Assembly: GCA_023212645.1 (NCBI GenBank)
Contig: JALBYC010000023.1
Location: 1-64,000, forward strand
Origin: Farysia itapuensis
Taxonomy: Eukaryota; Basidiomycota; Ustilaginomycetes; Ustilaginales; Ustilaginaceae
Reading direction: 5' to 3'
Length of the DNA: 64,000 bases
The notes under the pieces were generated by a model. It was not told the origin of the DNA. It worked only from the letters and a program-made list of their open reading frames with translations, and ran no database searches. Below, in pieces: positions 31,170 through 40,825 of the stretch (its first letter is position 1; each line of letters starts with the position of its first letter). A program made the translations under genes and the position numbers.

Positions 31170-32897
31170 TTAGCAGCCTTGAAGACGGTTACGAGGAATC
31201 TTGGACTTGGGATACTCGGTAATGTTACGGTTGTAGTAGATGTCCTTGTTGTTCTCTATGAAATCGTATGTTGGGCGGTTTTCGGGGTCACAGCCGACGC
31301 GATCCGGACGACCGTCTCTTTGATACACTCGAACGTAGTCGACCATCATGTGGGCTGGGAATTGCAGATTGTCAAAGTCAGGAACCTGGAACGACTCCGA
31401 AATGGCGATATTAAGAATGATCGCCATCGGTTCTGTCGGCACCAAACGTTGGCCAATGTCCAATTCGGGGACGGGTCCAAGAGCTTGGCCATACAGCGTC
31501 CACGTTGGTCTTCCGTCCATGTACCACGTCGTATATGCCTCAGAGCCGTCGCCCTTCCAGTCTGGTTCGTATTCGACGCCGAAGGTGACGTAGCGTCCTC
31601 CCGGTGTACGCTCGTAGGCAACATCGGGTACCTGGCTGAGGGCAGAAACAGCTTCCTGAATAGCGCCACCTTTGTAGTCATTGAGCTCCGTGTTTGCATC
31701 CCAGATGCGAATGTCACCTGTTCCGTTGCCGTAGTAGTAATCGACATCGAAAGGTGCCATTTGCAACGACTGCGACGTCTCTCCATGCCCACCAGCAATG
31801 TTTATCTTGGCTTCCAAAATATCGAGTTCTGGCGCAGATCGTGCGGTCTGGTAGTTGGGACCGGGATGCTCGGTGCCGGGACAATTGCAAGACGAATAGC
31901 GCATACCAGGTAGCCACGATAGTTCGTTATTGTAGCTAGCCGAAAACAGCCCATGTGCATCCAGTGCTCTGCGTGGTCCAGTCCCGTTGACGTACGTCTG
32001 ATTCGGCAGCGCACCGGTGTCACACCCCTGGTATGAGTATGGCCACATTCCCTCATTTGTAGCACCATAGCCAGGTCTGCCGAGATTACCTTGCGTCCAT
32101 AAGCCAGGCCAGAGGCCTGGGATGGTATGAGTGCCAGGAAGACGGGCTGAGATCTCATAGTAAGCACCCTGAAAGCACATCTTGTTCCAAGATTGAACCA
32201 TACCCGAGCGGAAATTTTTGTTGTTGGTCTCTCGTTCTTCGATGCTGATCATCAGAGCACCATTGGTGGTGTTTACAGCCTCGGGTGAGTACCATTCGTA
32301 GTCGCCGGTACCCCAGTACCATAGGTCGACAGCCTCCCAGTAAGGATCGTCGCCGGGCCAAAAAGTACGGCCCTCGGTCTCAAACTCGTCAGAAAAGACA
32401 AGATGCCAATCAGAGCCATCGACGGGAGATTTTCGAGCCATGGCAGCCTGCGGTGTGTCAGGATCAACTAACCCGCGTTGTGTAAGTTGTGTAAGCCTCT
32501 GTGGGCTTTCAGGGTGCAGGTCAATGGAGTCAAAGACTTTGCTGAGAACGACTACCAATGGATATCCCAGGAATAACGCCAAGAGGCCGCATACAAGCAA
32601 GATGAGAGTCAGCACGTTGAGCACGCCGCGGCTGCTGATACAGCCGGACGAATGCCGGTCCAAGCCTTTGTCCGTATATAGGTAATCATCTTCGTCGTCC
32701 TCATCCCACACTTCGCCCGAGTGAGGTGCAGTCATTCCGCCAGCGCCTGAGTACAATGGTGCCGTGCTGGCGAACTTTGCAGATGAGGAGGTACTGCTAG
32801 AGTCTGTCTGTACAGATGGACGAGACATTGTCGAAGTTGAAGTACCCGAAGCGAAGCCGTTGTCCGCTCGTTGGTATGTATGAGATTGAGCCCGCAT
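31170..32897 (-). CDS. Kre6/Skn1-type beta-glucan synthesis protein, copy 3
   Basis: Third family member, about 575 residues from ATG 32897; a later ATG at 32828 is also possible. It has an acidic stretch (WDEDDEDDYLY), a transmembrane helix (about 89-113, LALFLGYPLVVVL), FSDEFETEGRTFWPGDDPYWEAVDLW and the catalytic signature APELDILEAK (~358). It ends at RNRLQGC. Just upstream on the minus strand, GCTAAC followed by TGTCAG (about 32915-32930) looks like a branch site and 3' splice site. An intron in the 5' leader or a short extra N-terminal exon is therefore likely. The gene lies tail-to-tail with copy 2 and head-to-head with ROT1. Confidence 0.92.
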   Translation of the reverse strand: MRAQSHTYQRADNGFASGTSTSTMSRPSVQTDSSSTSSSAKFASTAPLYSGAGGMTAPHSGEVWDEDDEDDYLYTDKGLDRHSSGCISSRGVLNVLTLILLVCGLLALFLGYPLVVVLSKVFDSIDLHPESPQRLTQLTQRGLVDPDTPQAAMARKSPVDGSDWHLVFSDEFETEGRTFWPGDDPYWEAVDLWYWGTGDYEWYSPEAVNTTNGALMISIEERETNNKNFRSGMVQSWNKMCFQGAYYEISARLPGTHTIPGLWPGLWTQGNLGRPGYGATNEGMWPYSYQGCDTGALPNQTYVNGTGPRRALDAHGLFSASYNNELSWLPGMRYSSCNCPGTEHPGPNYQTARSAPELDILEAKINIAGGHGETSQSLQMAPFDVDYYYGNGTGDIRIWDANTELNDYKGGAIQEAVSALSQVPDVAYERTPGGRYVTFGVEYEPDWKGDGSEAYTTWYMDGRPTWTLYGQALGPVPELDIGQRLVPTEPMAIILNIAISESFQVPDFDNLQFPAHMMVDYVRVYQRDGRPDRVGCDPENRPTYDFIENNKDIYYNRNITEYPKSKIPRNRLQGC

Positions 32898-33462
32898 CAA
32901 TGTTCTCTTGACAGCTGACACAGGTTAGCAGATGGTGGTGGAAAGGATGGAGACAAAAGTGTCCGTTGCGTACAAACATGAGATCCCAGAGTTCGCCTCC
33001 TTCCTCCATGATGCCAAAAAGCCAAGTCTCGGCTGAGCCGCAGACATAGCTGTTCGGTGAGAAGACTAGTTGCTTGAATCCCGTCAAGACGATGCCAAGC
33101 AAAAAATCTCCGAACACTTTCAAGGCTTGGCGCATTGGATTGTGAATTTCGAGGACGATCGCTACTGTGTCAAATGCGAAATTCAAATGGTGTTAAAACT
33201 TCAATCGCCACTTTTGTATGTCTAGCGGTACTTGACGTGAGGGTACAAGTACGTGGCCCTTTAGCGAACGCGGCTCGGTGTCGAATGTACAGCGTGTGCC
33301 AAGCCGCTCTTATAGGATCGCTGTTACACAGCTCAAGAATTTGCTTGGCACTTCACCGAGCGACTTGGTGTTGCCGGTGTCCCGTTCCAGTGTCGGCCCA
33401 GGTCCAACTCGTGCTTTGGCGCACACATCTTCACACCACTACCACTACTACAACGATACAAG
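32898..33462. other. Divergent promoter region between Kre6-like copy 3 and ROT1
   Basis: About 565 bases without a supported gene. The end near ROT1 has an ACCACTACCACTACTAC stretch just before the start codon. The copy 3 side probably holds a leader intron (acceptor at 32915). No other element is recognised. Confidence 0.5.
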
Positions 33463-34077
33463 ATGTCCTCAGCAGTAATACTTCTGTTAACGACACTGCT
33501 GGCGTTTGTTTCTAGTTGCTCAGCTGGCCGGCAGCGATATGCTGTGCTCAGCGCTGGTGACGAAGCCACATTAGAGGGGACGTGGTCTACTGGTTCTGGG
33601 CTTGTGACAACTGGTGAGGGCTTCTTTGACCCACGATCAAGGAGCTTCACGCCGCCTAGAGTGCCTGGAATGGCCTACAGCTTCACCCGTGACGGCTTTT
33701 GGGAGTTCGCCAAATACCGGGTTGACCCTAATCCGCGCAATCCTAAGTGCATTCAGTCTCAACTTATTTGGCAGCATGGATCGTACGAGCTCTTTGCGAA
33801 TGGTACCCTCATCTTGACGCCCATTCCCCGCGAAGGTGCACAATTGCTCACAAGCAGTTGCGACGGCAAACCTAAACCAGAAGAGATGTATGACATTGGA
33901 GAGATCTACGGTATGGTCGACACTTGGGTTGATCTCCACTATGGTGTGTCGGCAGCCGCCGTCCGTCTTACCGATCCGTATGGAAATCAGTCGCCAAGCA
34001 TGTGGAAGATTTACGATCCTCCCATGATGCTTCCCACGTCCAGGATGTACCTCGAATACATTGGCATCCCTCAGTAG
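33463..34077 (+). CDS. ROT1: ROT1-type ER protein of beta-1,6-glucan synthesis
   Basis: 204 residues with a signal peptide (hydrophobic ~4-21). The rest follows the Rot1 family closely. GTWSTGSGLVTTGEGFFDP fits the GTWS-S-N-VFTGPGFYDP pattern, then come PGMAYSFTRDG, NPRNPKC, WQHGSYELFANGTL and the closing PPMMLPT. In S. cerevisiae Rot1 is an essential ER chaperone-like protein needed for normal beta-1,6-glucan levels and for Kre6 stability. Yeast Rot1 is about 256 residues with a C-terminal membrane anchor. This copy stops soon after PPMMLPT, so it appears to lack the anchor. Its position next to three Kre6-type genes fits the pathway. It converges with the polyamine-lysine fusion gene; the stop codons are about 76 bases apart. 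Confidence 0.9.
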   Translation: MSSAVILLLTTLLAFVSSCSAGRQRYAVLSAGDEATLEGTWSTGSGLVTTGEGFFDPRSRSFTPPRVPGMAYSFTRDGFWEFAKYRVDPNPRNPKCIQSQLIWQHGSYELFANGTLILTPIPREGAQLLTSSCDGKPKPEEMYDIGEIYGMVDTWVDLHYGVSAAAVRLTDPYGNQSPSMWKIYDPPMMLPTSRMYLEYIGIPQ

Positions 34078-34153
34078 CGCACTGCAATATCCTCATGTGC
34101 ATACATACTTCGATTGCATCAGTGAGTACCAGATGTGTGAATGTGGACAGATC

Positions 34154-36463
34154 CTAGACATATCGCTCTTCGAGGGCGATGCCCTCCTTTTCGAGCTCAA
34201 GGCGGATCGGATCGCAAATTTCTTTGCTGTACGGTGCCAAGACGCCCACTTGAGTAAGTGCAGGATGGCCTTCAAGCATGAGTCGGCATGCAATTGCAGC
34301 GGGTACACCCACGAGCTTAGCCATAGAGCTATAGCCGCCAGGGATACCGTAATCGAGTAGCGTAGAAGTGAGAGTCTTGTGTTCGCCTTCGGCTGTCTCA
34401 ATCTCGAATTTGTGTTGGAGCATGACCATGTCTCGCTCACCCGGGGCATAAGCGCACTTCTCCTCCAGTGTAGCGCAAAGTGAATCGAGCGGATTGCCCG
34501 AAACTTGAGAAGCTTCTTGGGCTGCAGTACCGCGCACGGATACAGGCACCTTAGTCGAGAAGAGGTCCAGCCATCGCAATCCGCGAATGATGGTTTCTTC
34601 TTCCTGTGCCGAGGCAAATGTCACCTTGGTCTTGATACCGGCGATCAAGTCCGCTTCAGATGTCGAAGTAGCACCAACCATCTTTGCTGTGACATCAGCC
34701 CAAGAAGCCTTGGTGCCATAAGCAAGGAAGTCTTTGGCTTCTTCATCCAAAAATCCAAGTTTGACAAGGGCCAGAATGAATTCAGGGAAGCCCTGGTATC
34801 GCAAAGTACCGCGAATCACCGTCTCAGCCTCTGGAATGTGGTACCAATCCTTGAACGGTGTCGAGTCTCGGTTCGGGTACGCGACGAAAGCAAAAGCCGG
34901 GTTGATGTAAAAGCTCTTGGCGGAAGCCATGAGCTCAGGTCCGGAAACGGTCAGCTGCTGGCCGTCTTGCCAGAACTTGGCCGTGTTACGAAGAGCCAGA
35001 AGGACCCCTCGGGAAGACCAGGAGAACTTGTAGCCCAGAGGATTATCGGCCGCCTCAGGTGCAGGCAAGCCACCGCAGTAAGAAAGGAAGGATTTGATCT
35101 TTCCGCCTTGGGCGTGCACATCATCGATCGCCTTCACGGCGTAAAGGTGGTCGAGACCAGGGTCAAGTCCAATCTCGTTCATGGCGGTAATGCCAGCCTT
35201 CTTGATCTCTGGCTCGAGGGCCCGAATGGCGTCCGATACGTACGAGGTGGTCACCACATTGACTTTGTGCTCGCAAGCTGCCTTGATAACGGCAGCGTGA
35301 TAGATGTACGGGATCAAAGAGATGACAACGTCCTGTCCCTTGATGATCTCGGAGAGCGCGGCAGCATCATTGACATCAAGAGCGGCGGCGGTGGCGTTGT
35401 GCAAGCCCTCGATAAGTCGCTGAGAGTGTTCAATCTTGGAAGAAGCGACAGTCAGACTGTATTCGTCGAATCGTGCCACGTATTCTGCAAAAGGTTTAGC
35501 AACATAGCCAGAGCCGAGCAGGAGGATCTTCTTAGGTGCTCGCTTGGTCTGGGCATTACCGTCGCCAGTGGGAACAATTCGTCCGGGAGCAGCAGCGCCA
35601 TCCTCGATGACTTTGCGGGCAAATTCAGGGACAGTAAAGGCGGCTTTGTGGACCTGCGAATTGTAGTATCGGCATTCCGGAACTTCGCGCAGAGGCTCCC
35701 TGACGTCACGTTGCGCGTCCAGGGAGCACACAACAAATCCAATTTGGCCAGAAGGGTAGGTAGGGATTGTCGTGAACGCGTAATCGGCAACGGGAAACAG
35801 CTCCTTCGTCGATCGTCGAAGCTCGCCAATCAGACCAAGGTGGATCCAGACACACTCGGCCTGGGTTGAAATGTGACCTCCAGGCTTGAGCGCTTGCTTG
35901 AGCAAAGCAAAGTAAGGCTGCTGGAAGAGGGCTTCGGCTGGGCCAACTGGGTCAGAGGAATCAGTGATGATAACATCGAAGCTTGCCTTGTTCTTAGGGT
36001 CTTGAAGGAAGGCAAATCCGTCGCCAATGATTACTTTGGACTTGGGGTGGTTCAAGCCAGCAGCCATCTTGGGCAAATACTTCTGAGATACGCGGGGCAC
36101 AGCCTCATCGATGTCACAGAGAACAGCCTCCTTGACCGAGTCGTGCTTAACAACCTCGCGTAGCACACCGCCATCTCCGCCTCCGATAACGAGAACACGC
36201 TCAGGGTTGGGATGAGAGGCCAGCGGCAGATGAGCGATCATTTCTTGGTAGGCAAATTCATCTCGCTCTGTGCACTGGATGACTCCGTCTAACACGAGCA
36301 CATTGCCGAAGGTGGTGGATTCGAAGACAAGCACATCCTGGAAAAGAGACTTTTCGTGGTGAAGGATGCGCTGTACCTGCAGGCTCATGGCTTGTCCAGG
36401 CCATTGAGGGTTCGCCTCATGGAACCAGCCGTCTCGAATGCTCGGATGAGTGATGACGCCCAT
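34154..36463 (-). CDS. SPE-SDH: Spermidine synthase-saccharopine dehydrogenase fusion
   Basis: Bifunctional protein of about 769 residues. The N-terminal spermidine synthase (~1-285) has [14 protein letters not shown], the DxxD-type acceptor region [18 protein letters not shown] and ALKPGGH. It transfers aminopropyl from decarboxylated SAM to putrescine. The C-terminal saccharopine dehydrogenase (glutamate-forming, Lys9 type, ~315-769) has a Rossmann start [13 protein letters not shown] and the [11 protein letters not shown] motif; it acts in lysine biosynthesis. This fusion is known from basidiomycetes including Cryptococcus and Ustilago. The start chosen is ATG 36463 ([14 protein letters not shown]). 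Just upstream on this strand a perfect TACTAAC (36488-36494) and a CTAG acceptor (36477-36478) mark an intron end, so the upstream in-frame ATG at 36574 lies in intron or leader. Confidence 0.93.
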   Translation of the reverse strand: MGVITHPSIRDGWFHEANPQWPGQAMSLQVQRILHHEKSLFQDVLVFESTTFGNVLVLDGVIQCTERDEFAYQEMIAHLPLASHPNPERVLVIGGGDGGVLREVVKHDSVKEAVLCDIDEAVPRVSQKYLPKMAAGLNHPKSKVIIGDGFAFLQDPKNKASFDVIITDSSDPVGPAEALFQQPYFALLKQALKPGGHISTQAECVWIHLGLIGELRRSTKELFPVADYAFTTIPTYPSGQIGFVVCSLDAQRDVREPLREVPECRYYNSQVHKAAFTVPEFARKVIEDGAAAPGRIVPTGDGNAQTKRAPKKILLLGSGYVAKPFAEYVARFDEYSLTVASSKIEHSQRLIEGLHNATAAALDVNDAAALSEIIKGQDVVISLIPYIYHAAVIKAACEHKVNVVTTSYVSDAIRALEPEIKKAGITAMNEIGLDPGLDHLYAVKAIDDVHAQGGKIKSFLSYCGGLPAPEAADNPLGYKFSWSSRGVLLALRNTAKFWQDGQQLTVSGPELMASAKSFYINPAFAFVAYPNRDSTPFKDWYHIPEAETVIRGTLRYQGFPEFILALVKLGFLDEEAKDFLAYGTKASWADVTAKMVGATSTSEADLIAGIKTKVTFASAQEEETIIRGLRWLDLFSTKVPVSVRGTAAQEASQVSGNPLDSLCATLEEKCAYAPGERDMVMLQHKFEIETAEGEHKTLTSTLLDYGIPGGYSSMAKLVGVPAAIACRLMLEGHPALTQVGVLAPYSKEICDPIRLELEKEGIALEERYV

Positions 36464-36979
36464 CTTGTAGTCGTAGCTAGAATTGGGGTTAGTATGGTGG
36501 GAAGAAGAAAGAACGAACAACAGATCTTCTTTTTTCTGGATGTAATTTTTTCCTTCGCCTTTTACCGTGCTCATTTCGATAATCGGTACACATCAACATA
36601 ACTTCGATACGAGAGACTACAGGACAGGAACAGCACTGACCGTCCCATCCGAGTCACGTTCGAGTCACAACTTTTCTCTCTGAAGAGTACGTGCTTGCAA
36701 TTAGCAGATGATGACCCGTGTGCTGATGTAGAAACCGCCTTCGGTACAAGTCCGAGCACAGCGGCGAGTTCGGCGAATTTCCGACCAGACTTGCTCTAAC
36801 ATTTCACCACGTTCGTTTCACGTTGCACGTTGATCACGTTTCCATTCGTGACGTTGACATGTTTCCATGTTTCCAGTTACAGTGCGGTGTGACTTGAGGA
36901 TTCACATCGTGATTCTGATCCTCCATCTGGACCGTCTCCATATATTGGCAGCAGACCACGCGGTGACTGCATCACACCA
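36464..36979. promoter_or_regulatory. Divergent promoter of SPE-SDH and TAF11 with four CACGTT copies
   Basis: The segment 36808-36840 contains four CACGTT hexamers in 33 bases (starts 36808, 36819, 36826, 36835), plus GACGTT at 36850. An 8-base direct repeat, CATGTTTC twice, lies at 36858-36873. This clustering is visible directly. CACGTT is an E-box-like half site; the factor that binds it is not known from this sequence. Nearer SPE-SDH lies the 3' end of its leader intron. Confidence 0.5.
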
Positions 36980-38110
36980 ATGTCAAACGCATCGACGAAT
37001 TCTGCATCGCAAGGAGACAGCGCACCGATTCCATCTGGTGAAAGCGGGGTGTCGATTTCCTTCTTTGACGAACCTATAGAATTCAGGGGTCGCTCCAGCA
37101 CCGGTAAAGACCTTCTTCTGGACCGTTTGAGCTCTCGAGATCCATCCGTCCTTGAAGCGAACTCAACTCCCGGGGCACAATCACTTCCAGCAGCTTCCAC
37201 CTCGACAAGTTTGTCGTTGAAAGTGTCTGCACCAGCTACCACCTCTGGCTCGACGTCGTCCGACATTCCGAGAGAGAATTCGACACATGAATCCAAAACT
37301 AAGAAGCCGAGGAAGAGGAAGGAGGCATCAAAGACCCCGGCAGATTCACCTGCAGCGGTGAAATTGAAAAAGGTACCAAAGACCTCAAAGGACAAAGCTG
37401 GACCGAGCGGTAACAAAGCTGACGGAAACGCCTCAAAGGCGAGATCCAGCAAGGACCGATCCATATCAAGATTGTCTTCAGTCGGACATGACGTCGGAAC
37501 GCCGCCCCTGTCCCAAGGGGCTGACCCAAGGTCAACGGATGGGGACTACGATCGGCAGCCTGTCAATCGCATGGCTGGCGAAGAAGAGCAGAACGACGAT
37601 GACGAAGACGAGGGAGAAGTAGATGACGGAGTTGAAGAGCTGGGCAAAGATCACTATTCGACGCAAGAAGCTATCTATGCAGCTCAACAAAGAAGCATGG
37701 GTCTTCTATCTATGATCATGGATGACGATCAGCTCGATCGACACATGGCTTCACGTAGAGGGGCCTTGAACAAGACTAGTGTCCGAAAGCTCATCAATCA
37801 CGTCCTGTCACAATCAGTCTCTCAGCACGTTGCCATGGTCGTCTCTGGTGTTGCAAAGATTTTTGTTGGAGAGATGGTCGAAAAAGGTACGTTGTTCGAC
37901 GTAATCTCCACTAGTTGCTGAACAATGCTGACTCGCTCACCTACAGCTCGTGCAATTCAGGCTTCTCGTCGGGAGACAGGCCCGTTGAGGCCCACTCATC
38001 TCAGGGAAGCGCATCGTCAGTATTATTTCGACCGCGAACGACCTGGAAATTATGCTCCGGGCACAAATGCAGGTTTTCCCGGCTTGGGGAAGCGCAGGCG
38101 AATGTTCTGA
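36980..38110 (+). CDS. TAF11: TFIID subunit TAF11
   Basis: Two exons: 36980-37886 and 37947-38110, with a 60-nt intron (GTACGT...CTACAG). Joining gives 356 residues. The N-terminal ~235 residues are Ser/Lys/Glu-rich and disordered, with an acidic run (EEEQNDDDEDEGEVDDG). The C-terminal histone-fold domain follows. It runs from MDDDQLDRHMASRRGALNK through LINHVLSQSVSQHVAMVVSG and KIFVGEMVEK in exon 1, and continues in exon 2 with PLRPTHLREAHRQYY. TAF11 pairs with TAF13 in TFIID and acts in promoter recognition by RNA polymerase II. Without splicing, the frame would end shortly after the donor and lose the last helix. The length is greater than the human protein (about 211) because of the disordered N-terminus. 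Confidence 0.93.
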
Positions 38111-38191
38111 GAGGTCCATCGACCTCACAGATTTCTATTCATTGCCAAGGCCCATCTTGTCTGTAGAACTAGCTGGTGTAGAGAATTTGGA

Positions 38192-40085
38192 CTAAAGCTT
38201 GGCGTCGAGTCGCTTCTTGTCTTGGAAAAGCTCAGCTGGGAGGCTTTTGGCCATATCTCTCATGGTTCGTCTGAGAATTTTGCCTGACGCTGTTTTGGGG
38301 ATTTGGTCAATACTTAGGGGAGTAGAAAGCATCGACGCGAGTCAGTAATATTGTAGCTTCATGCCGACTGCGCGGGACTCACAAAGTTACCCCACAGAGG
38401 TGCTTGTAGCGCACTTTGTGCTCCGCGACAAATTTCAGGATGGACTGTCTGAGCCTTATCTCTTCTTCCTTGCCGCCTGTTCTAAGCTTTTCTTTAGCGT
38501 CGTTGCTAAGAGCGATGAAGGCAAAAGGCAATTCGCCCGCCATTTCTTCTGCGATACCAATAACTCCGCAGTCAGAAACGTCAGGGTGGTCAAGCAAAAA
38601 CCCCTCTAATTCGGCCGGCGCGACTTGGAAACCCTTGACTTTGATGAGCTCTTTCAGTCGGTCGATGAAGAATATATCGCCAGTCTTGCTAACCTTGACT
38701 TCATCGCCTGTGCGCAGCCATCCTTCGGGCAGATAAGTGTCCTTGGTCGCTTGCTCATTGTTGGTGTAGCGTGAGGTGATCTGGGGGCCTCGAAGCCACA
38801 GCTCTCCCAGCTCATCGTACCCCAGTTCTTTGCCTTCGGGGCTCACAACCTTGGCTTCAGTGTCACTGATCAGCTTGCCCGCAGACCCGAAGACAGCCTT
38901 CTCGCCGGGTGGGAACATAGTAGTGACGCTGCATGTTTCGGTCATGCCGCTACCCTGGCCCCAGCTCAAGCTCGGAAAGCGGTTTGTGAACTGTCGGCTA
39001 AGGTCGTCTGATAGAGGAGCAGCTCCTACCATGGCAAAGCGTGCCAGTGCCTTGAGATCGTCCAGGTACTGAGGCACGCATGGATCTTTGCAGAACAGAA
39101 CGACTTGCGGTGGAACAAGCCACCAAACCGTTATTCTGTACTTGAGGATAGTCTTGATCATTGGCTCTATACCTCGGAACTTGGACATGACAAGATTACA
39201 AATGCCAGCAAAGAAGACAAAATGAACACATGTGGAAAGACCGAAGATGTGCACTTGCGGCAGAACCCCTAGCGAAACGTCTTTTCCGGGACAGAATCGA
39301 CCAGGGGCGCCCACTTTGTCTCCTACTTGAGAGTAGGCCATCATCTGCAAAGTGTTCGACGTCATGGCAGAGTGCTGAATAGCTACACCTTTAGGAAGAC
39401 CTGTCGTGCCGGAAGAGAAGGATAGGAAGGCCACCTTTTCTTTGGACTCACCAGGCCGGAGCTTGTGTCGTGAAGAGGTAAGCGCTGTCTCTCCCTGGGC
39501 TTTGACGATGTCCCGGCCCTCTTCGATGAGACCAGCGAGCGTCCAAGCTCCTTGTGTCTTACGCTGGATCCGACCGTAGTTGCTTTCCGAGTATTTGAGC
39601 ACCGACTTGGGCTCCTGAATGACCACAATCCGGTTGCGTGGAATACCAGCCAGCTGAGCAGCCTCGAAGCCATTTCTGATCGACTCCGCATCCTCACTTA
39701 CGAAGAGAAGCTTGGATGCGGAAGCTTCCAGTTGAAAGCTGAGTTCCTTTGCCAAGAAAGCGGGATTCGCGGGCGAAATAGTCGCGCCGAGCCTGTGAAC
39801 AGCCCACAGCGCTAAAGGAAAATAGATGCTATTGGTGGCATACAAGCCAGCTTTTGAGTCTGGAGTGATCCCGCATCGCTCCTTCAAGCCTAAGGAGAGG
39901 AGATCTGTGTTTTCTCGGACTTCTTCAAAGGTCCATTTCTGCGCTGTTTCCTCATCCTGCAACAGCGGTAGGCCTGTATTGCGCAGATCTGGACGACTTG
40001 GCGGAAAGTAGTCAAAGATGAAGTCGTAGACGGTGAGATCGTCTGGATACTCCTGTGACGAAGCGGCAGCCGACGTGAAAATCAT
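38192..40085 (-). CDS. Peroxisomal acyl/4-coumarate-type CoA ligase (AMP-forming)
   Basis: Two exons on the minus strand, 40085-38383 and 38312-38192, give 607 residues. The 70-nt intron (GTGAGT, ACTGAC branch, CTAAG acceptor) lies just before the last conserved motif. Joining gives LCGVTF-IDQIPKTASGKILRR, the A10 catalytic lysine motif of the ANL superfamily. Exon 1 has the P-loop SFSSGTTGLPKG, GQGSGMTETC, GWLRTGDEV and DRLKELIKVKGFQVAP. The C-terminus is AKL, a PTS1 peroxisomal signal that appears only when the intron is removed. It activates a carboxylic acid (fatty or aromatic) to its CoA thioester via an acyl-AMP. The substrate cannot be told. The start is ATG 40085; upstream in-frame sequence begins at a GTG. 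It is divergent from a flavin monooxygenase. Confidence 0.92.
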
Positions 40086-40825
40086 CGCTGGACGAGTGCT
40101 ACAGGACGTACTGCGGTGAGTCCAAGATAGAACGAGTTGTGAGGAAGACGGTTGCTCCACACTGCGAACAGGACGAATTCCCCCGCTTGCTTTGCCTTAC
40201 CCCGCGTCCTGCTTGGCGCGTGGCCGTTGGGGCCACCGAATCCAAGTTTACCCGTCCGAATTGACGGCTACGAATTGACGGCTAATCCGTGCGTATTTTC
40301 GCACCTCAGCGTTCAGCAGTTCAGCGTACTGCCGTACACTCACAAGACCCACCTGACCCCGCAATTGGGATACTGACCCTGGAAATGTCAACATGTGCGC
40401 TCGCGCACTCATTGCGCGCCCTGAGTGATAATCGAGGCCGTCGAGTGGCTCATCGAGCTGGAATAGTAAACGTTACAGCAACTCAAAGGTGCATGAGGAG
40501 CTTTTTGATGCATTACCCGAACAGTCGGCCTAATCAGATGCATCATATGACTGACCTTGACAAGGCTTCCGAGGGCTTAGCTTACTTATCCGAGGACTGA
40601 CAAGCCCAACAGCGGCAAGCTTCCGCACAAGTAAAGCGCCGAAAGAAGGCATTTGCCCCGCAAACGAAGGCTTGTCTGCTGTCAAAGCCTGTTGGTTATC
40701 ACATTTTGTGATTGCGCAGAGTGAGGGGATCGTATAAAGTTGTCGCCTCGTGTCAAAGCACAGCCGGCCTGTAACTCTCCCTTCACCTCCTTCCATACCC
40801 CTGCTCTCATCTAAACAAGGTCAAA
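40086..40825. promoter_or_regulatory. Divergent promoter of CoA ligase and flavin monooxygenase, with 14-bp direct repeat
   Basis: About 740 bases with no gene. A perfect 14-base tandem duplication of CGAATTGACGGCTA occupies 40257-40284, about 170 bases upstream of the ligase start. A TATAAAG-like element near 40734 lies about 90 bases before the monooxygenase ATG. The repeat is visible directly; a role as an operator for one or both genes is inference. Confidence 0.5.

Noticed and set aside
31125..31913. 262-codon plus-strand frame opposite Kre6-like copy 3
   Set aside because: Antisense shadow of the conserved GH16-like domain.
34505..35869. 454-codon plus-strand frame opposite the polyamine-lysine fusion gene
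   Set aside because: Long only because the opposite strand lacks certain codons; no domain, and the minus-strand product is unmistakable.
36464..36574. N-terminal 37-residue extension of the SPE-SDH frame
   Set aside because: It contains a perfect TACTAAC branch site and acceptor just before ATG 36463, so it is better read as leader intron.
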